Assembly: GCA_015057455.1 (NCBI GenBank)
Contig: SVEH01000001.1
Coordinates: 62,001-126,000, forward strand
From: Lachnospiraceae bacterium
GTDB lineage: Bacteria; Bacillota; Clostridia; Lachnospirales; Lachnospiraceae
DNA: 64,000 bases
Reading direction: 5' to 3'
Part shown: positions 52,659 through 61,298 of the stretch, one piece after another
Layout of the letters: each line of letters starts with the position of its first letter
How positions within the stretch are numbered: position 1 is the stretch's first letter
Notes under the pieces: model-generated
The model's input: the letters and a program-made list of their open reading frames with translations, nothing else
What the model was told of the DNA's origin: nothing
The model's database searches: none
Translations under genes and position numbers: made by a program

Positions 52659-52713
52659 TTAATTTGAGCGATAGCTCAATTTAATTAGTCCCCTGTCGAG
52701 TAGACAGGGGACT
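52659..52713 (-). terminator. Two-hairpin 3' module after the repeat-bearing chemoreceptor gene
   Basis: On the minus strand AGTCCCCTGTC-TACTC-GACAGGGGACT (52687-52713) is followed by TTGAGC-TATC-GCTCAA (52663-52678) and ATTA. The pair matches 4243-4314. A real poly-T run is absent. Confidence 0.65.
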
Positions 52714-52718
52714 ATCAT

Positions 52719-54860
52719 TTACAGAACATCTATTGCTTTTCGAAGATCTTCTGCCATCTTTTTTATGTTTTCAACCATTTGAGATAAATTTTCAGCACTT
52801 GCACTACCTTCTTGTGTTGCAGCTGATACCTCTGAAACAACATCAAAGTTTCTGTCTAACATATTCTTAACGCCATAACAGAATTCATTTATATCTTTAC
52901 TATGATTTCTAATACTTCTTGTAATACCAGTTATACCTACTACTGCATCTGCCAAGTCAGAATTTGCATCAGCAATATAGTCTGCCTCTTTTTGCACATT
53001 TTCTATATTATCTAATCCATCTTTTGTAAAAGAATAACTTCTTTCCACTACTTCAACAGCATCCTCTGTTTTTTCTATAATGTTTGATATAATCTGCCCT
53101 ATATTTGAAACAGCATTCTTAGTTTGATTAGATAATTCTTGTATCTCATCTGCTACAACTGCAAAGCCACGTCCATATTCTCCTGCTTTTGCAGCCTCTA
53201 TAGAAGCATTCAACGATAACATATTAGTTTGACTAGAAATCTCTGATATAACATTAACTATACCATATATTTCTTTTGACTGTGCTCCTAGTGCAACAAT
53301 AGCTTCCTTACATTCATCTGTCATTTCTGTAACTTTTCTCATAGAATGTACAGTACGCTTAATTTTCTTACCATTCTCTTTTGAAACTCCACGAACATCA
53401 TTAGTTATATGTGTTACCTTCTCACATTTGTTTTTCAATACATCTAATTCATTAGTAATCTGAGTAATCTTATTATTAACTTGATCAACACTATTTTTAC
53501 TATCTGAAGCTATTTGCACAACATTAGATGTTTGTTCAGCAATTTTATCATTATTAATTGAAAATATTGCTGATGTTTCTGATAAACTCTTCATTGATTT
53601 ATATAAATCATTTGATACTTCTAATGATTTTCTTGATAAATCTTTTGAACGCTCTAACATCATCTTTTCTTCATATGCATCAGCATAGCTTCCTAATATC
53701 TCACCAATTCTTTCGCATATTTTAGTTAATACAATAGTTAATGCTACAACTATAATTGCTCTTGGTAAAACAGCAAATAGCATTAGGTCTTTCATTGTAA
53801 CCCAGTTATCATCCAATATTGTTTGAGTTAAATGTCCTACAATTTGTCCTACTGAAACTGCTACAAGTGTTAGACACATTGTAATGTAATTAATTCTTTT
53901 TGAACAATAAATAGTTGCTATTGCCACTGGAAAGATATAAAATGCAACCATATGTAAAGTCAAAGTACAACTTAATATACCTGTAATAGCTACAGCAGAT
54001 ATAATGTTAATATACTTAACCCATTTATCTTGTCTTTTAAATTTCTTAACTACAATTACAGGTACTAATAAAATTATTGTTCCGCCTATCCAAGATGCTA
54101 ACATAAGAGGTAATTCAACGGTAAAAACTCCTACAAGATTTAATACAAATACCACGGCTAATACTACTATACATGCAATCATTACATTAGCAATTATTAT
54201 ATTAGCTTCTTTTTCATTATCAATTAAAATAGGATTTACCTGATTTTTATTTTTCTCTTTTACCTTTTTTACTTTAGGTTTGGCTTCACCTTTTACTTTA
54301 GACAATTTAGCCTTTATGTTTATCTTCTTTTTTTCCTTTACAGGCTTATCTAAATTTTCTTCTGCGCCTTTCTCTATGCCTTTAACTTTCTCAGCCTTCT
54401 TCTCATGTTTAAACTTTTCTTTAAAGCTTACCTTTTCTTTTGCCTCTTTTATTGGCTTTTCCTTAGGCTCAGCTTCTACGGTGGCTTCTACAGATGTTTC
54501 CACAGATTTTTCTATAGACTCTTTCTCTACCTTTTTTACAGGCTCTTTTTCTGCCTTTTCCTTATGTTTAAACTTATCCTTAAAGCTTACCTTTTCTTTT
54601 GCCTCTTTTATTGGCTTTTCCTTAGGCTCAGCTTCTACGGTGGCTTCTACAGATGTTTCCACAAATTTTTCTATAGACTCTTTCTCTGCCTTTTTTACAG
54701 GCTCTTTTTCTGCCTTTTCCTTATGTTTAAACTTATCCTTAAAGCTTACCTTTTCTTTTGGCTCTTTTTCTGCTGGCAAATCTTCTACTTTTAACTCTTC
54801 ACTAACATCTAATTTACCCTCTGATTTTTTTCCCAGCTTAAACTTATCTTTGATATCCAT
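52719..54860 (-). CDS. Polytopic methyl-accepting chemotaxis protein with N-terminal Lys/Glu repeats
   Basis: The 713-residue protein has a ~200-residue charged cytoplasmic N-terminus. It contains two near-identical 53-residue repeats plus part of a third ([17 protein letters not shown], then [17 protein letters not shown]). About six membrane helices (about 220-385) follow, with no large extracellular sensor, then a coiled-coil signalling domain with tip [20 protein letters not shown]. Sensing may be through the membrane or by the basic tail. The frame opens at 54872, but GGAGG is 5 bases before ATG 54860. It ends at a two-hairpin terminator shared in design with 4243-4314. Confidence 0.9.
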   Translation of the reverse strand: MDIKDKFKLGKKSEGKLDVSEELKVEDLPAEKEPKEKVSFKDKFKHKEKAEKEPVKKAEKESIEKFVETSVEATVEAEPKEKPIKEAKEKVSFKDKFKHKEKAEKEPVKKVEKESIEKSVETSVEATVEAEPKEKPIKEAKEKVSFKEKFKHEKKAEKVKGIEKGAEENLDKPVKEKKKINIKAKLSKVKGEAKPKVKKVKEKNKNQVNPILIDNEKEANIIIANVMIACIVVLAVVFVLNLVGVFTVELPLMLASWIGGTIILLVPVIVVKKFKRQDKWVKYINIISAVAITGILSCTLTLHMVAFYIFPVAIATIYCSKRINYITMCLTLVAVSVGQIVGHLTQTILDDNWVTMKDLMLFAVLPRAIIVVALTIVLTKICERIGEILGSYADAYEEKMMLERSKDLSRKSLEVSNDLYKSMKSLSETSAIFSINNDKIAEQTSNVVQIASDSKNSVDQVNNKITQITNELDVLKNKCEKVTHITNDVRGVSKENGKKIKRTVHSMRKVTEMTDECKEAIVALGAQSKEIYGIVNVISEISSQTNMLSLNASIEAAKAGEYGRGFAVVADEIQELSNQTKNAVSNIGQIISNIIEKTEDAVEVVERSYSFTKDGLDNIENVQKEADYIADANSDLADAVVGITGITRSIRNHSKDINEFCYGVKNMLDRNFDVVSEVSAATQEGSASAENLSQMVENIKKMAEDLRKAIDVL
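54422..54757. repeat. 159-bp tandem repeats in the chemoreceptor gene
   Basis: TAAAGCTTACCTTTTC recurs at 54422, 54581 and 54740, a period of exactly 159 bases (53 codons). The two complete copies differ at only a few bases, indicating recent duplication or homogenisation. Confidence 0.92.
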
Positions 54861-54937
54861 ACAATCCTCCATTCCATAGCATCAATCTATGCATTTAACG
54901 GACTTTTTTTATAATTTTGTATCCATGCTTACTTTTA

Positions 54938-54956
54938 TTTTTTACATTTATTTACA
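54938..54956. promoter_or_regulatory. TTTACA direct repeat upstream of the chemoreceptor gene
   Basis: TTTTTTACATTTATTTACA, identical over 19 bases to the string upstream of the ECF sigma gene (about 16518-16537). It lies about 80-95 bases before ATG 54860, the same distance as at the sigma gene. Confidence 0.35.
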
Positions 54957-54976
54957 AAATGTATGTTATCAAATAA

Positions 54977-55015
54977 AAATATCGGCCTATAAATTCTTTT
55001 TATAAACCGATATTT
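54977..55015 (-). terminator. Terminator of the ABC importer operon
   Basis: AAATATCGG (54977-54985) pairs with CCGATATTT (55007-55015), with inner CTATAAA/TTTATA pairing. The minus strand continues TTTTTATTT. GCCGATAT here also matches a sigma-28 -10 for the chemoreceptor gene, but its -35 is poor. Confidence 0.75.
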
Positions 55016-55038
55016 CAAAATTAATATATATTTTTTTA

Positions 55039-55833
55039 TTATGATAATAAAACTCTATCATTAGTGAATTCCTCTCCGCTTGCTTGTGCAAACTTATGAA
55101 GTAAATCATCCACTGTTAGTTTTTTCTTATCTTCACCCTTTATATCCAATATAACCTGACCATTATTTAACATAACAAGTCTATTACCAATTGCAATGGC
55201 ATCCTTCATATTATGAGTAATCATTAATGTCGTAAGGTTATCCTTATCTACAATTTTCTTTGTAGCATCTAGAACTGTTGCTGCTGTCTTAGGATCAAGT
55301 GCTGCTGTATGTTCATCTAAAAACAACAACTTAGGTCTCTTTAAAGTTGCCATAAGAAGTGTTATAGCTTGTCTTTGACCACCTGATAATAACCCTACTT
55401 TAGATGTAATTCTATTCTCTAGACCTAAACCAAGTACTGATAGAAGCTCTTTATAATGTTGTCTTTCCTTATGCGTAATTCCACTACCTAGTCCTCTAAA
55501 CTTTCCTCTTCTATATGCTAACGCTAAATTCTCATCTATTCCCATATTAGCTGCTGTTCCCATCATTGGGTCTTGAAATACTCTACCTAAAAACTTAGCT
55601 CTCTTATACTCAGGCATAAATGTTACATTTAATCCATCTATTATTATGTCACCTTCATCAACTTGAAAAACTCCAGCTAATGCATTCAACATTGTTGACT
55701 TTCCTGCACCATTACCACCTATAACAGTAACAAAATCTCCTTCATCTAGCTCAAGAGACAATTTATTAAGTGCCATTTTTTCATTAATGGTTCCTTTATT
55801 AAATGTCTTAGATATTCCATTTACTTGTAACAT
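55039..55833 (-). CDS. ABC importer ATP-binding protein (TrpZ type)
   Basis: The 264-residue ATPase has Walker A GGNGAGKST, the Q-loop in GRVFQDPMMGTAANMGIDEN, signature LLSGGQRQAI and Walker B LLFLDEHTAALD. The His switch lies in LMITHNM. The signature begins LLSGGQ where LSGGQ is standard, so it is active by sequence. Its start codon overlaps the permease stop (TAATG), so translation is coupled. It is the last gene of a binding protein-permease-ATPase operon. Confidence 0.93.
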   Translation of the reverse strand: MLQVNGISKTFNKGTINEKMALNKLSLELDEGDFVTVIGGNGAGKSTMLNALAGVFQVDEGDIIIDGLNVTFMPEYKRAKFLGRVFQDPMMGTAANMGIDENLALAYRRGKFRGLGSGITHKERQHYKELLSVLGLGLENRITSKVGLLSGGQRQAITLLMATLKRPKLLFLDEHTAALDPKTAATVLDATKKIVDKDNLTTLMITHNMKDAIAIGNRLVMLNNGQVILDIKGEDKKKLTVDDLLHKFAQASGEEFTNDRVLLS

Positions 55834-56828
55834 TACTTGGCACCTCCATTACTAATTTTCTCTTCCTTCATTCGTTTAGTTATTATCTCTTTATTTGTTC
55901 TATTAACTGTTATTCTCTTTCCTATAGTCATAAGTACTGGCATATACTCTCTTTTAATATATGGAACTGCTAAGAATATAGCTACTACTACCGCTGACAA
56001 TAATTTAAGTAAATCTGTATCAAATCCCATCCATATAACTACTTGAAGAACAACATAATATAATATTGCTCCCAAAGAAACTGATAACAATTTTAATGCA
56101 AAGTTCTTAAATATCTTACCAAAAATCACATTACCTATTATAACAGCTGCCAAGCCAATAACAATTGAACCTCTACCCATATTTATATCAGCAAATCCTT
56201 GATACTGAGTATATAGAGCACTTGCTAAGGCAACTAAAGCATTAGATATAATTAAACCTATTATTATGTTAACTTTAGTATTAATTCCTTGTGCCCTACT
56301 CATATTAGGATTACTTCCTGTAGCTCTAAGTGAACATCCTCTTGCTGTACCAAAAAACCAGTATAATACTGCTATTATAACTATAGTAAATATTGAAACA
56401 ATAAAAATTGTATTCTTATTTAGTGGTACACCTTTGTTATACTTCATAGCTACTAAAACATCATATTGATGTGATGGTAAGGAGATATTAGCTTTACCTA
56501 TTATCTTTAGGTTAATTGAATATAATGCTAATTGAGATAATATACCTGCCAATATTGCTGGAATTCCCATAGATACATGAAATACACCTGTAACTAACCC
56601 TGCTAATCCACCAGCTAACGCTGCGCATAATAAACTTATCCACACATTATGTCCTGAAATCATCATTACTGCACAAACTGCTCCACCTGTACACATAGTA
56701 CCATCTACAGTCAAATCCGCCACATCTAAAACTTTATATGTTATATATACACCAATTGCCATTATGCCCCATATAAGACCCTGAGCTATAGCTCCTGGAA
56801 GGGCATTTAATAAATCTACTATCTCCAC
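55833..56828 (-). CDS. ABC importer permease (TrpY type)
   Basis: The 331-residue protein has eight or nine membrane helices in a branched-chain-amino-acid permease-like fold (BPD_transp_2). Features include ADLTVDGTMCTGGAVCAVM near residue 37 and RATGSNPNMSRAQGIN in the cytoplasmic coupling region. It forms the channel of the importer encoded with 55039 and 56831. The start is GTG at 56828, 2 bases after the binding-protein stop, with GGAG in that gene's last codons. Relatives carry tryptophan or tyrosine. Confidence 0.9.
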   Translation of the reverse strand: MEIVDLLNALPGAIAQGLIWGIMAIGVYITYKVLDVADLTVDGTMCTGGAVCAVMMISGHNVWISLLCAALAGGLAGLVTGVFHVSMGIPAILAGILSQLALYSINLKIIGKANISLPSHQYDVLVAMKYNKGVPLNKNTIFIVSIFTIVIIAVLYWFFGTARGCSLRATGSNPNMSRAQGINTKVNIIIGLIISNALVALASALYTQYQGFADINMGRGSIVIGLAAVIIGNVIFGKIFKNFALKLLSVSLGAILYYVVLQVVIWMGFDTDLLKLLSAVVVAIFLAVPYIKREYMPVLMTIGKRITVNRTNKEIITKRMKEEKISNGGAK

Positions 56829-56830
56829 TA

Positions 56831-57820
56831 TTATTCTCCAATCTCATCATATCCATCTGGTATCTTTATTTTTAATTCATCTGCTATTTTCTTATTATAT
56901 TGTTTTGTTACCTTTGGTGCATATTTTATTTCCATTTTTGTTATATCTTTTCCGTTAACTAAAATATCATATGCCATTAAGCCTGTTTCATAACCTAATT
57001 CATAATAATCTATTGATAATGTAGCTATTCCGCATCCCTTACATATACCAGCTTCGCCAGCCACAATAGGAACACCTTCTGGTCTTGCAATATTATCAAT
57101 TACTTCTGTATTAGATGCAGCTGTATTATCAGTTGGAATATAAATCACATCACTTTTCTTAACTGCACCTTGAACTACAGATGCTATATCGTTAGAATCA
57201 ACAAATGAATATTCTTTACACTTTATTCCTTCTTTTTTCAAATTCTTCTTAATTAAATCAACCTGGAACTTTGAATTTGGCTCTGCTGAGCAATATAATA
57301 AACCTACAGTTTCTGCTTTAGGAAATAACTCTAAAATCATATTAGCTTGCTCTTCAATAGGTGCTAAATCAGATGTTCCTGATACATTATTACCTACAAC
57401 ACCTGTAAAATCATCTATTGCAAGTGCTGTTGCATAATCTGTAACACTTGTTCCCAAAATAGGAATATCTACTGTTGCATTAGCTGCTGATTGTAATGGT
57501 GCTGTTGCATTAGCTAAAATCAAATCTACATTTGATGAAACAAATGAATTAACTATAGTTGCACATGTTGCTGACTCACCTTGAGCATTTTGCTCATCAA
57601 ACTTAACTTTATCTTCTCCTAATTTTTCAATTAAAGCTTCCTTAAATCCTTTTGTTGCTGCATCTAGGGCTTCATGTTCTACTAATTGACATATACCTAT
57701 ATTGTATACCTTTTCTTTACTATCCTTACTACCCTTATCACTACCTCCACATGCTGTTAACGAAAATGTCATTGCAGCGATTACTGTTGTTGCTATTACT
57801 TTTTTTAATGTTCTTCTCAT
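56831..57820 (-). CDS. ABC importer substrate-binding lipoprotein (TrpX type)
   Basis: The 329-residue protein has a lipoprotein signal with lipobox LTAC near residue 22 and the ABC_sub_bind (PF04392-type) fold. Landmarks are YNIGICQLVEHEALDAATKGFKEAL-like start, DLILANATAPLQSAA, DVIYIPTDNTAAS and YYELGYETG. Such proteins with this permease and ATPase form TrpXYZ-type importers for aromatic amino acids; the ligand cannot be read here. The frame opens at 57889, but the signal peptide begins at ATG 57820, preceded by AAGGAG at a long (12-base) spacing. No T-box or other leader RNA was recognised upstream. Confidence 0.88.
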   Translation of the reverse strand: MRRTLKKVIATTVIAAMTFSLTACGGSDKGSKDSKEKVYNIGICQLVEHEALDAATKGFKEALIEKLGEDKVKFDEQNAQGESATCATIVNSFVSSNVDLILANATAPLQSAANATVDIPILGTSVTDYATALAIDDFTGVVGNNVSGTSDLAPIEEQANMILELFPKAETVGLLYCSAEPNSKFQVDLIKKNLKKEGIKCKEYSFVDSNDIASVVQGAVKKSDVIYIPTDNTAASNTEVIDNIARPEGVPIVAGEAGICKGCGIATLSIDYYELGYETGLMAYDILVNGKDITKMEIKYAPKVTKQYNKKIADELKIKIPDGYDEIGE

Positions 57821-57926
57821 TCTACTACGTCTCTCCTTTTGTTTGTCTCTTACACTTATTTGCACAAATTTCATAAAAAAATAATCCACATTACTAATTT
57901 GTGTAATTTACTGTAAAATAATAAAA

Positions 57927-57956
57927 ATTATTCTATATAACATCATATAGAATAAT
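57927..57956 (-). terminator. Terminator of the CDF transporter gene
   Basis: ATTATTCTATAT (57927-57938) pairs perfectly with 57945-57956; T-rich sequence follows on both strands. It lies about 115 bases past the CDF stop. Confidence 0.75.
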
Positions 57957-58071
57957 TTTTATTTAATACATATATCTAATAAATTTTACCAACCTGACAC
58001 TTTTAAGTCAAGACGATTTGGTCTTTTTTGTAAAATAAGTTATTAACAGTTTCTAGCAATTTTTATTCATA

Positions 58072-59241
58072 TTATATAGGCATTATATCAAATGTTATAA
58101 CTGTATAATATATTGTTTCACTTAAATCATTTAATGCATTCTCCAATGACTCTTTTATCTTATCTTCATCTCCAACTAACTCCATTGGAATAGCTATATC
58201 AAATATAAGATTGGTATGTTCTACTCCTGGTACCATTCTAAAATCGTGAATACTCATTCTTTCATCACGTACTTTTAAAATAGATATAACTATTTTTTTC
58301 ATTTTCTCCAATTCAACATCGTTAGTTACTATAGGATCATAATGTATAACTAAATGAACACCATATTTTTCTAAACATTCTCTTTCTAAATTGTCTATTT
58401 TCTCATGACATATAAGATTGTCTTCATCTTTATCCATCTCTACATGAATACTTGCAAATCTTTTTCCTGGACCATAATCGTGTACCATAAGGTCATGACA
58501 TCCAATAACCATATCACAATTTAGTACATGTTCTTGTATACAACTTTGTAATTCCTCATTAGCACCCTCTCCTATTAATGGAGATATGGTTGTTTTAACT
58601 AACTCTACACCACTAGCAATAATAAATATAGCTACTACAAATCCCATAATACCGTCAACTTTCCAACCAGAAGCATACTCTACTATTCCTGCTATCAATA
58701 TGACAGTTGTCATTATTACATCATTTAAGCTATCCTTTGCTGTTGCTAAAATAGTATGAGAATTAATACTTTTGCCAAGAATATTATTTAATACATATAA
58801 TCCAAATTTCACTATTATAGATATTACTAATACTACCCCTGTACTAAATGTCATATCTATAGATGTTGGATTAAGTATTTTTTCTACAGAACTTTTCACA
58901 AGTTCTAATCCTATAACTAACATCATTACTGCTACTGCTAAGCCTGATAAGTATTCAAATCTTGCATGCCCATAAGGATGTTCTTTATCTGCAGGTTTTT
59001 CTGCTAACTTAAATCCTACCAACGTTACTATTGCACTTGCTGCATCAGATATATTATTTAATGCATCTGCTATTATTGATACTGATGATGATAATAATCC
59101 AACTATTATCTTGCAAACAGACAATATACAATTACATATAATTCCTATTAATCCTGATGCTTTACCTACAGCTGCACGTACTTTTAAATCACTTATATTC
59201 TCTTCTTTCTTTGTTAAAACTTTTAATAGTACATTTGCCAT
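58072..59241 (-). CDS. Cation diffusion facilitator (CDF) family transporter
   Basis: The 389-residue protein has six membrane helices. The metal-site motifs are SIIADALNNISDAASAIV in helix 2 and HPYGHARFEYLSGL after helix 3; NSHTILATAKDSLNDVIMT lies in helix 5. A cytoplasmic ferredoxin-like domain plus an extra C-terminal ~70 residues extends the usual length. CDF proteins export Zn, Mn, Fe or other divalent ions in exchange for protons. MntP, a manganese exporter, is close by, but the ion cannot be assigned. AAGGATAC precedes the ATG. Confidence 0.9.
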   Translation of the reverse strand: MANVLLKVLTKKEENISDLKVRAAVGKASGLIGIICNCILSVCKIIVGLLSSSVSIIADALNNISDAASAIVTLVGFKLAEKPADKEHPYGHARFEYLSGLAVAVMMLVIGLELVKSSVEKILNPTSIDMTFSTGVVLVISIIVKFGLYVLNNILGKSINSHTILATAKDSLNDVIMTTVILIAGIVEYASGWKVDGIMGFVVAIFIIASGVELVKTTISPLIGEGANEELQSCIQEHVLNCDMVIGCHDLMVHDYGPGKRFASIHVEMDKDEDNLICHEKIDNLERECLEKYGVHLVIHYDPIVTNDVELEKMKKIVISILKVRDERMSIHDFRMVPGVEHTNLIFDIAIPMELVGDEDKIKESLENALNDLSETIYYTVITFDIMPI

Positions 59242-59287
59242 AGTATCCTTCTATCCTTTCAATAATCACTAACTTCTAAATATTTTA

Positions 59288-60367
59288 TTATATTTCCTTT
59301 ACTGTTATTCTATTCTTACCATTATTTTTTGACACATATAATGCCTTATCTGCTTCATTAAATGCCTTCTCATATATAGTCTCTGACATACATTTTATAA
59401 GACCTGAACTAAATGATAGTCTTCTATCCATAAAATCAAATGAATACTTTGAAAACTTATCTCTTATTTCTTCTAAAATATCATAATATTGATTCTGGTC
59501 TTCTCCTTTAAATATAATAACAAATTCTTCTCCACCAAAACGTCCAACCACAACATCTTCTGTAGCATATTCATTGAGTAGACCACCTAATGCTCTTAAT
59601 ACCTTATCACCATTATTATGTCCATATGTATCATTAACACTTTTAAAATTATCTAAATCTAATATTGCAAGCCCTACAGGTTTTTGCTCATTCTTTAAAC
59701 CAAATGTTTTATCAACTATTTCTCTAATATACACTCTTGAATGAACCCTTGTCAATGCATCAAATTCTAATCTCTGTCTATATTTCTCTTCATTTTTAAG
59801 AGAATTCATAATTAGTGCTTGCACACTCATTTGATATTTTTGAACTTGCCATGCAACTAAGCTTGCTAGTATAGTAATTCCTTCTACAACTATACATTGA
59901 TTCATATATTCTCGTAATGTTCCTGGTCTTTCCGAACTAATATATAATGCAGCACACACAACAAGTATACAGCAATAAACCAATATAGCTCTATTAATCT
60001 TTGGATTATGAAACACACTACAGAATAATAAAACCATACTTGGAACTACCCATAATTGTGTAAAGAAACTATGAAATACTGCCATAGAACCAGCTATTGT
60101 ACATAAGGCAAATGAGCATGCCATATTTTTTACATCATTAGAAAACTTCTCTGATTTTATTATAAATTTGGCTATAAAAAATGATGCTAAATTCACCGAA
60201 AATGGTAAACATATTCTCTTTAATATATATTTTGGTACTTCCATACTAAGATCATTATTAAATAAAGATTCAAACATAAAGAATATATCTAACAATACAC
60301 ATGCTATTGCCAATGTTAACAATATTCTAACTATCTTTTCACGTAATTCCTTCTCTAGTGTATCCAT
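59288..60367 (-). CDS. Membrane-bound diguanylate cyclase (GGEEF)
   Basis: The 359-residue protein has about six membrane segments (about 12-185) and a C-terminal GGDEF domain (about 200-359). LAILDLDNFKSVNDTYGHNNG precedes RFGGEEFVIIF, so the active-site signature is GGEEF, which is catalytically competent. It would make c-di-GMP. The frame opens at 60388, but AGGAGG lies 6 bases before ATG 60367. A GACGATAT at 60415-60422 (minus strand) resembles a sigma-28 -10 without a good -35. Confidence 0.88.
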   Translation of the reverse strand: MDTLEKELREKIVRILLTLAIACVLLDIFFMFESLFNNDLSMEVPKYILKRICLPFSVNLASFFIAKFIIKSEKFSNDVKNMACSFALCTIAGSMAVFHSFFTQLWVVPSMVLLFCSVFHNPKINRAILVYCCILVVCAALYISSERPGTLREYMNQCIVVEGITILASLVAWQVQKYQMSVQALIMNSLKNEEKYRQRLEFDALTRVHSRVYIREIVDKTFGLKNEQKPVGLAILDLDNFKSVNDTYGHNNGDKVLRALGGLLNEYATEDVVVGRFGGEEFVIIFKGEDQNQYYDILEEIRDKFSKYSFDFMDRRLSFSSGLIKCMSETIYEKAFNEADKALYVSKNNGKNRITVKEI

Positions 60368-60468
60368 AAAACGCCTCCTAGATTTCATTAATGGCCATAC
60401 TCCACTAGATTAATATATCGTCAATTATCTTATAAAAATATACTTATTACTTTTCATATTATTTTTAT

Positions 60469-61047
60469 CTATCCTATTATGTATAAATGTTCTAATAATA
60501 TCTTTATTCCCAGTACAATAAGAATAACTCCACCTACAAACTCAGCCTTTTTCTCGTACTTACTTCCAAATATACTTCCTATCTTAACTCCAAATGCTGA
60601 TAAAACAAATGTTGTTACTGCAATAAATAATGCTGCAAATAATATGTTAACATTTCCTGCCATTGCAAGAGATACACCTACTACCAACGCATCTATACTA
60701 GTTGCAATAGCCATTACAAACATTGTTTTTACTGACAAATCAGCTCCATCTTCATTGCAGCACTCACATTCGTCTTTAGTCAACGCTTCTTTTATCATGT
60801 TAACACCTATTAGAGCTAATAATCCAAAAGCTACCCAATGGTCTACTGACTCGATAGCTTTCGCAAAAAAAGAACCTATAAAAAATCCAATTGCTGGCAT
60901 AAGTCCCTGAAATCCGCCAAACCATACTCCGCATGTAGCCATTCCTTTTATATCAGCCTTTTTCATAGCTAATCCCTTGCATATAGACACTGCAAAAGCA
61001 TCCATACTAAGCCCCACTGCTAACAATAATAATTCTATTAATCCCAT
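60469..61047 (-). CDS. mntP: Manganese efflux pump MntP (YebN family)
   Basis: The 192-residue protein has six membrane helices with LLLAVGLSMDAFAVSICKGL in helix 1 and VMAIATSIDALVVGVSLA in helix 4, the paired Asp-containing repeats of MntP. A Cys cluster, KDECECCNEDG, lies in the central loop and is not usual in E. coli MntP. It exports Mn2+. GGAG precedes the ATG. I saw no yybP-ykoY-type manganese riboswitch in the upstream gap (61048-61298). Confidence 0.92.
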   Translation of the reverse strand: MGLIELLLLAVGLSMDAFAVSICKGLAMKKADIKGMATCGVWFGGFQGLMPAIGFFIGSFFAKAIESVDHWVAFGLLALIGVNMIKEALTKDECECCNEDGADLSVKTMFVMAIATSIDALVVGVSLAMAGNVNILFAALFIAVTTFVLSAFGVKIGSIFGSKYEKKAEFVGGVILIVLGIKILLEHLYIIG

Positions 61048-61227
61048 CTAATCACTCCAAATCTTTATATATATCAAATCTTTTTATGTGTATAATATAT
61101 AATAATACATGTTTATTTTTACACCCCATACTTACGCATTATATACTCTACACTAGTTTATTTCTATATGTTTTACAAAAATAACATATAAATTCTATAT
61201 ATCATAATATAAATTCATATGTTTTCA

Positions 61228-61256
61228 TTTACTTTTTTCCATTTTTATTATAAAAT
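61228..61256 (+). promoter_or_regulatory. Possible sigma-A promoter of the NRPS-type gene
   Basis: TTTACT (61228-61233), 17 bases, then TAAAAT (61251-61256), about 40 bases before the start codon. Confidence 0.4.
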
Positions 61257-61298
61257 TTACAGTAATTTACAAAGTTATTAAAGGAGGAATTTTATATT

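Noticed and set aside
54280-54879. Long plus-strand open frames opposite the chemoreceptor repeats
   Set aside because: They mirror the 159-bp repeats of the real gene and have low-complexity Phe/Ser sequence without start signals.
57821-58071. T-box or other riboswitch for the TrpXYZ-type importer
   Set aside because: AT-rich gap with only a terminator-like hairpin belonging to the neighbouring CDF gene; no conserved T-box sequence.
61048-61298. Manganese (yybP-ykoY) riboswitch before mntP
   Set aside because: The sequence is almost entirely A/T and shows neither the paired helices nor the conserved loops.
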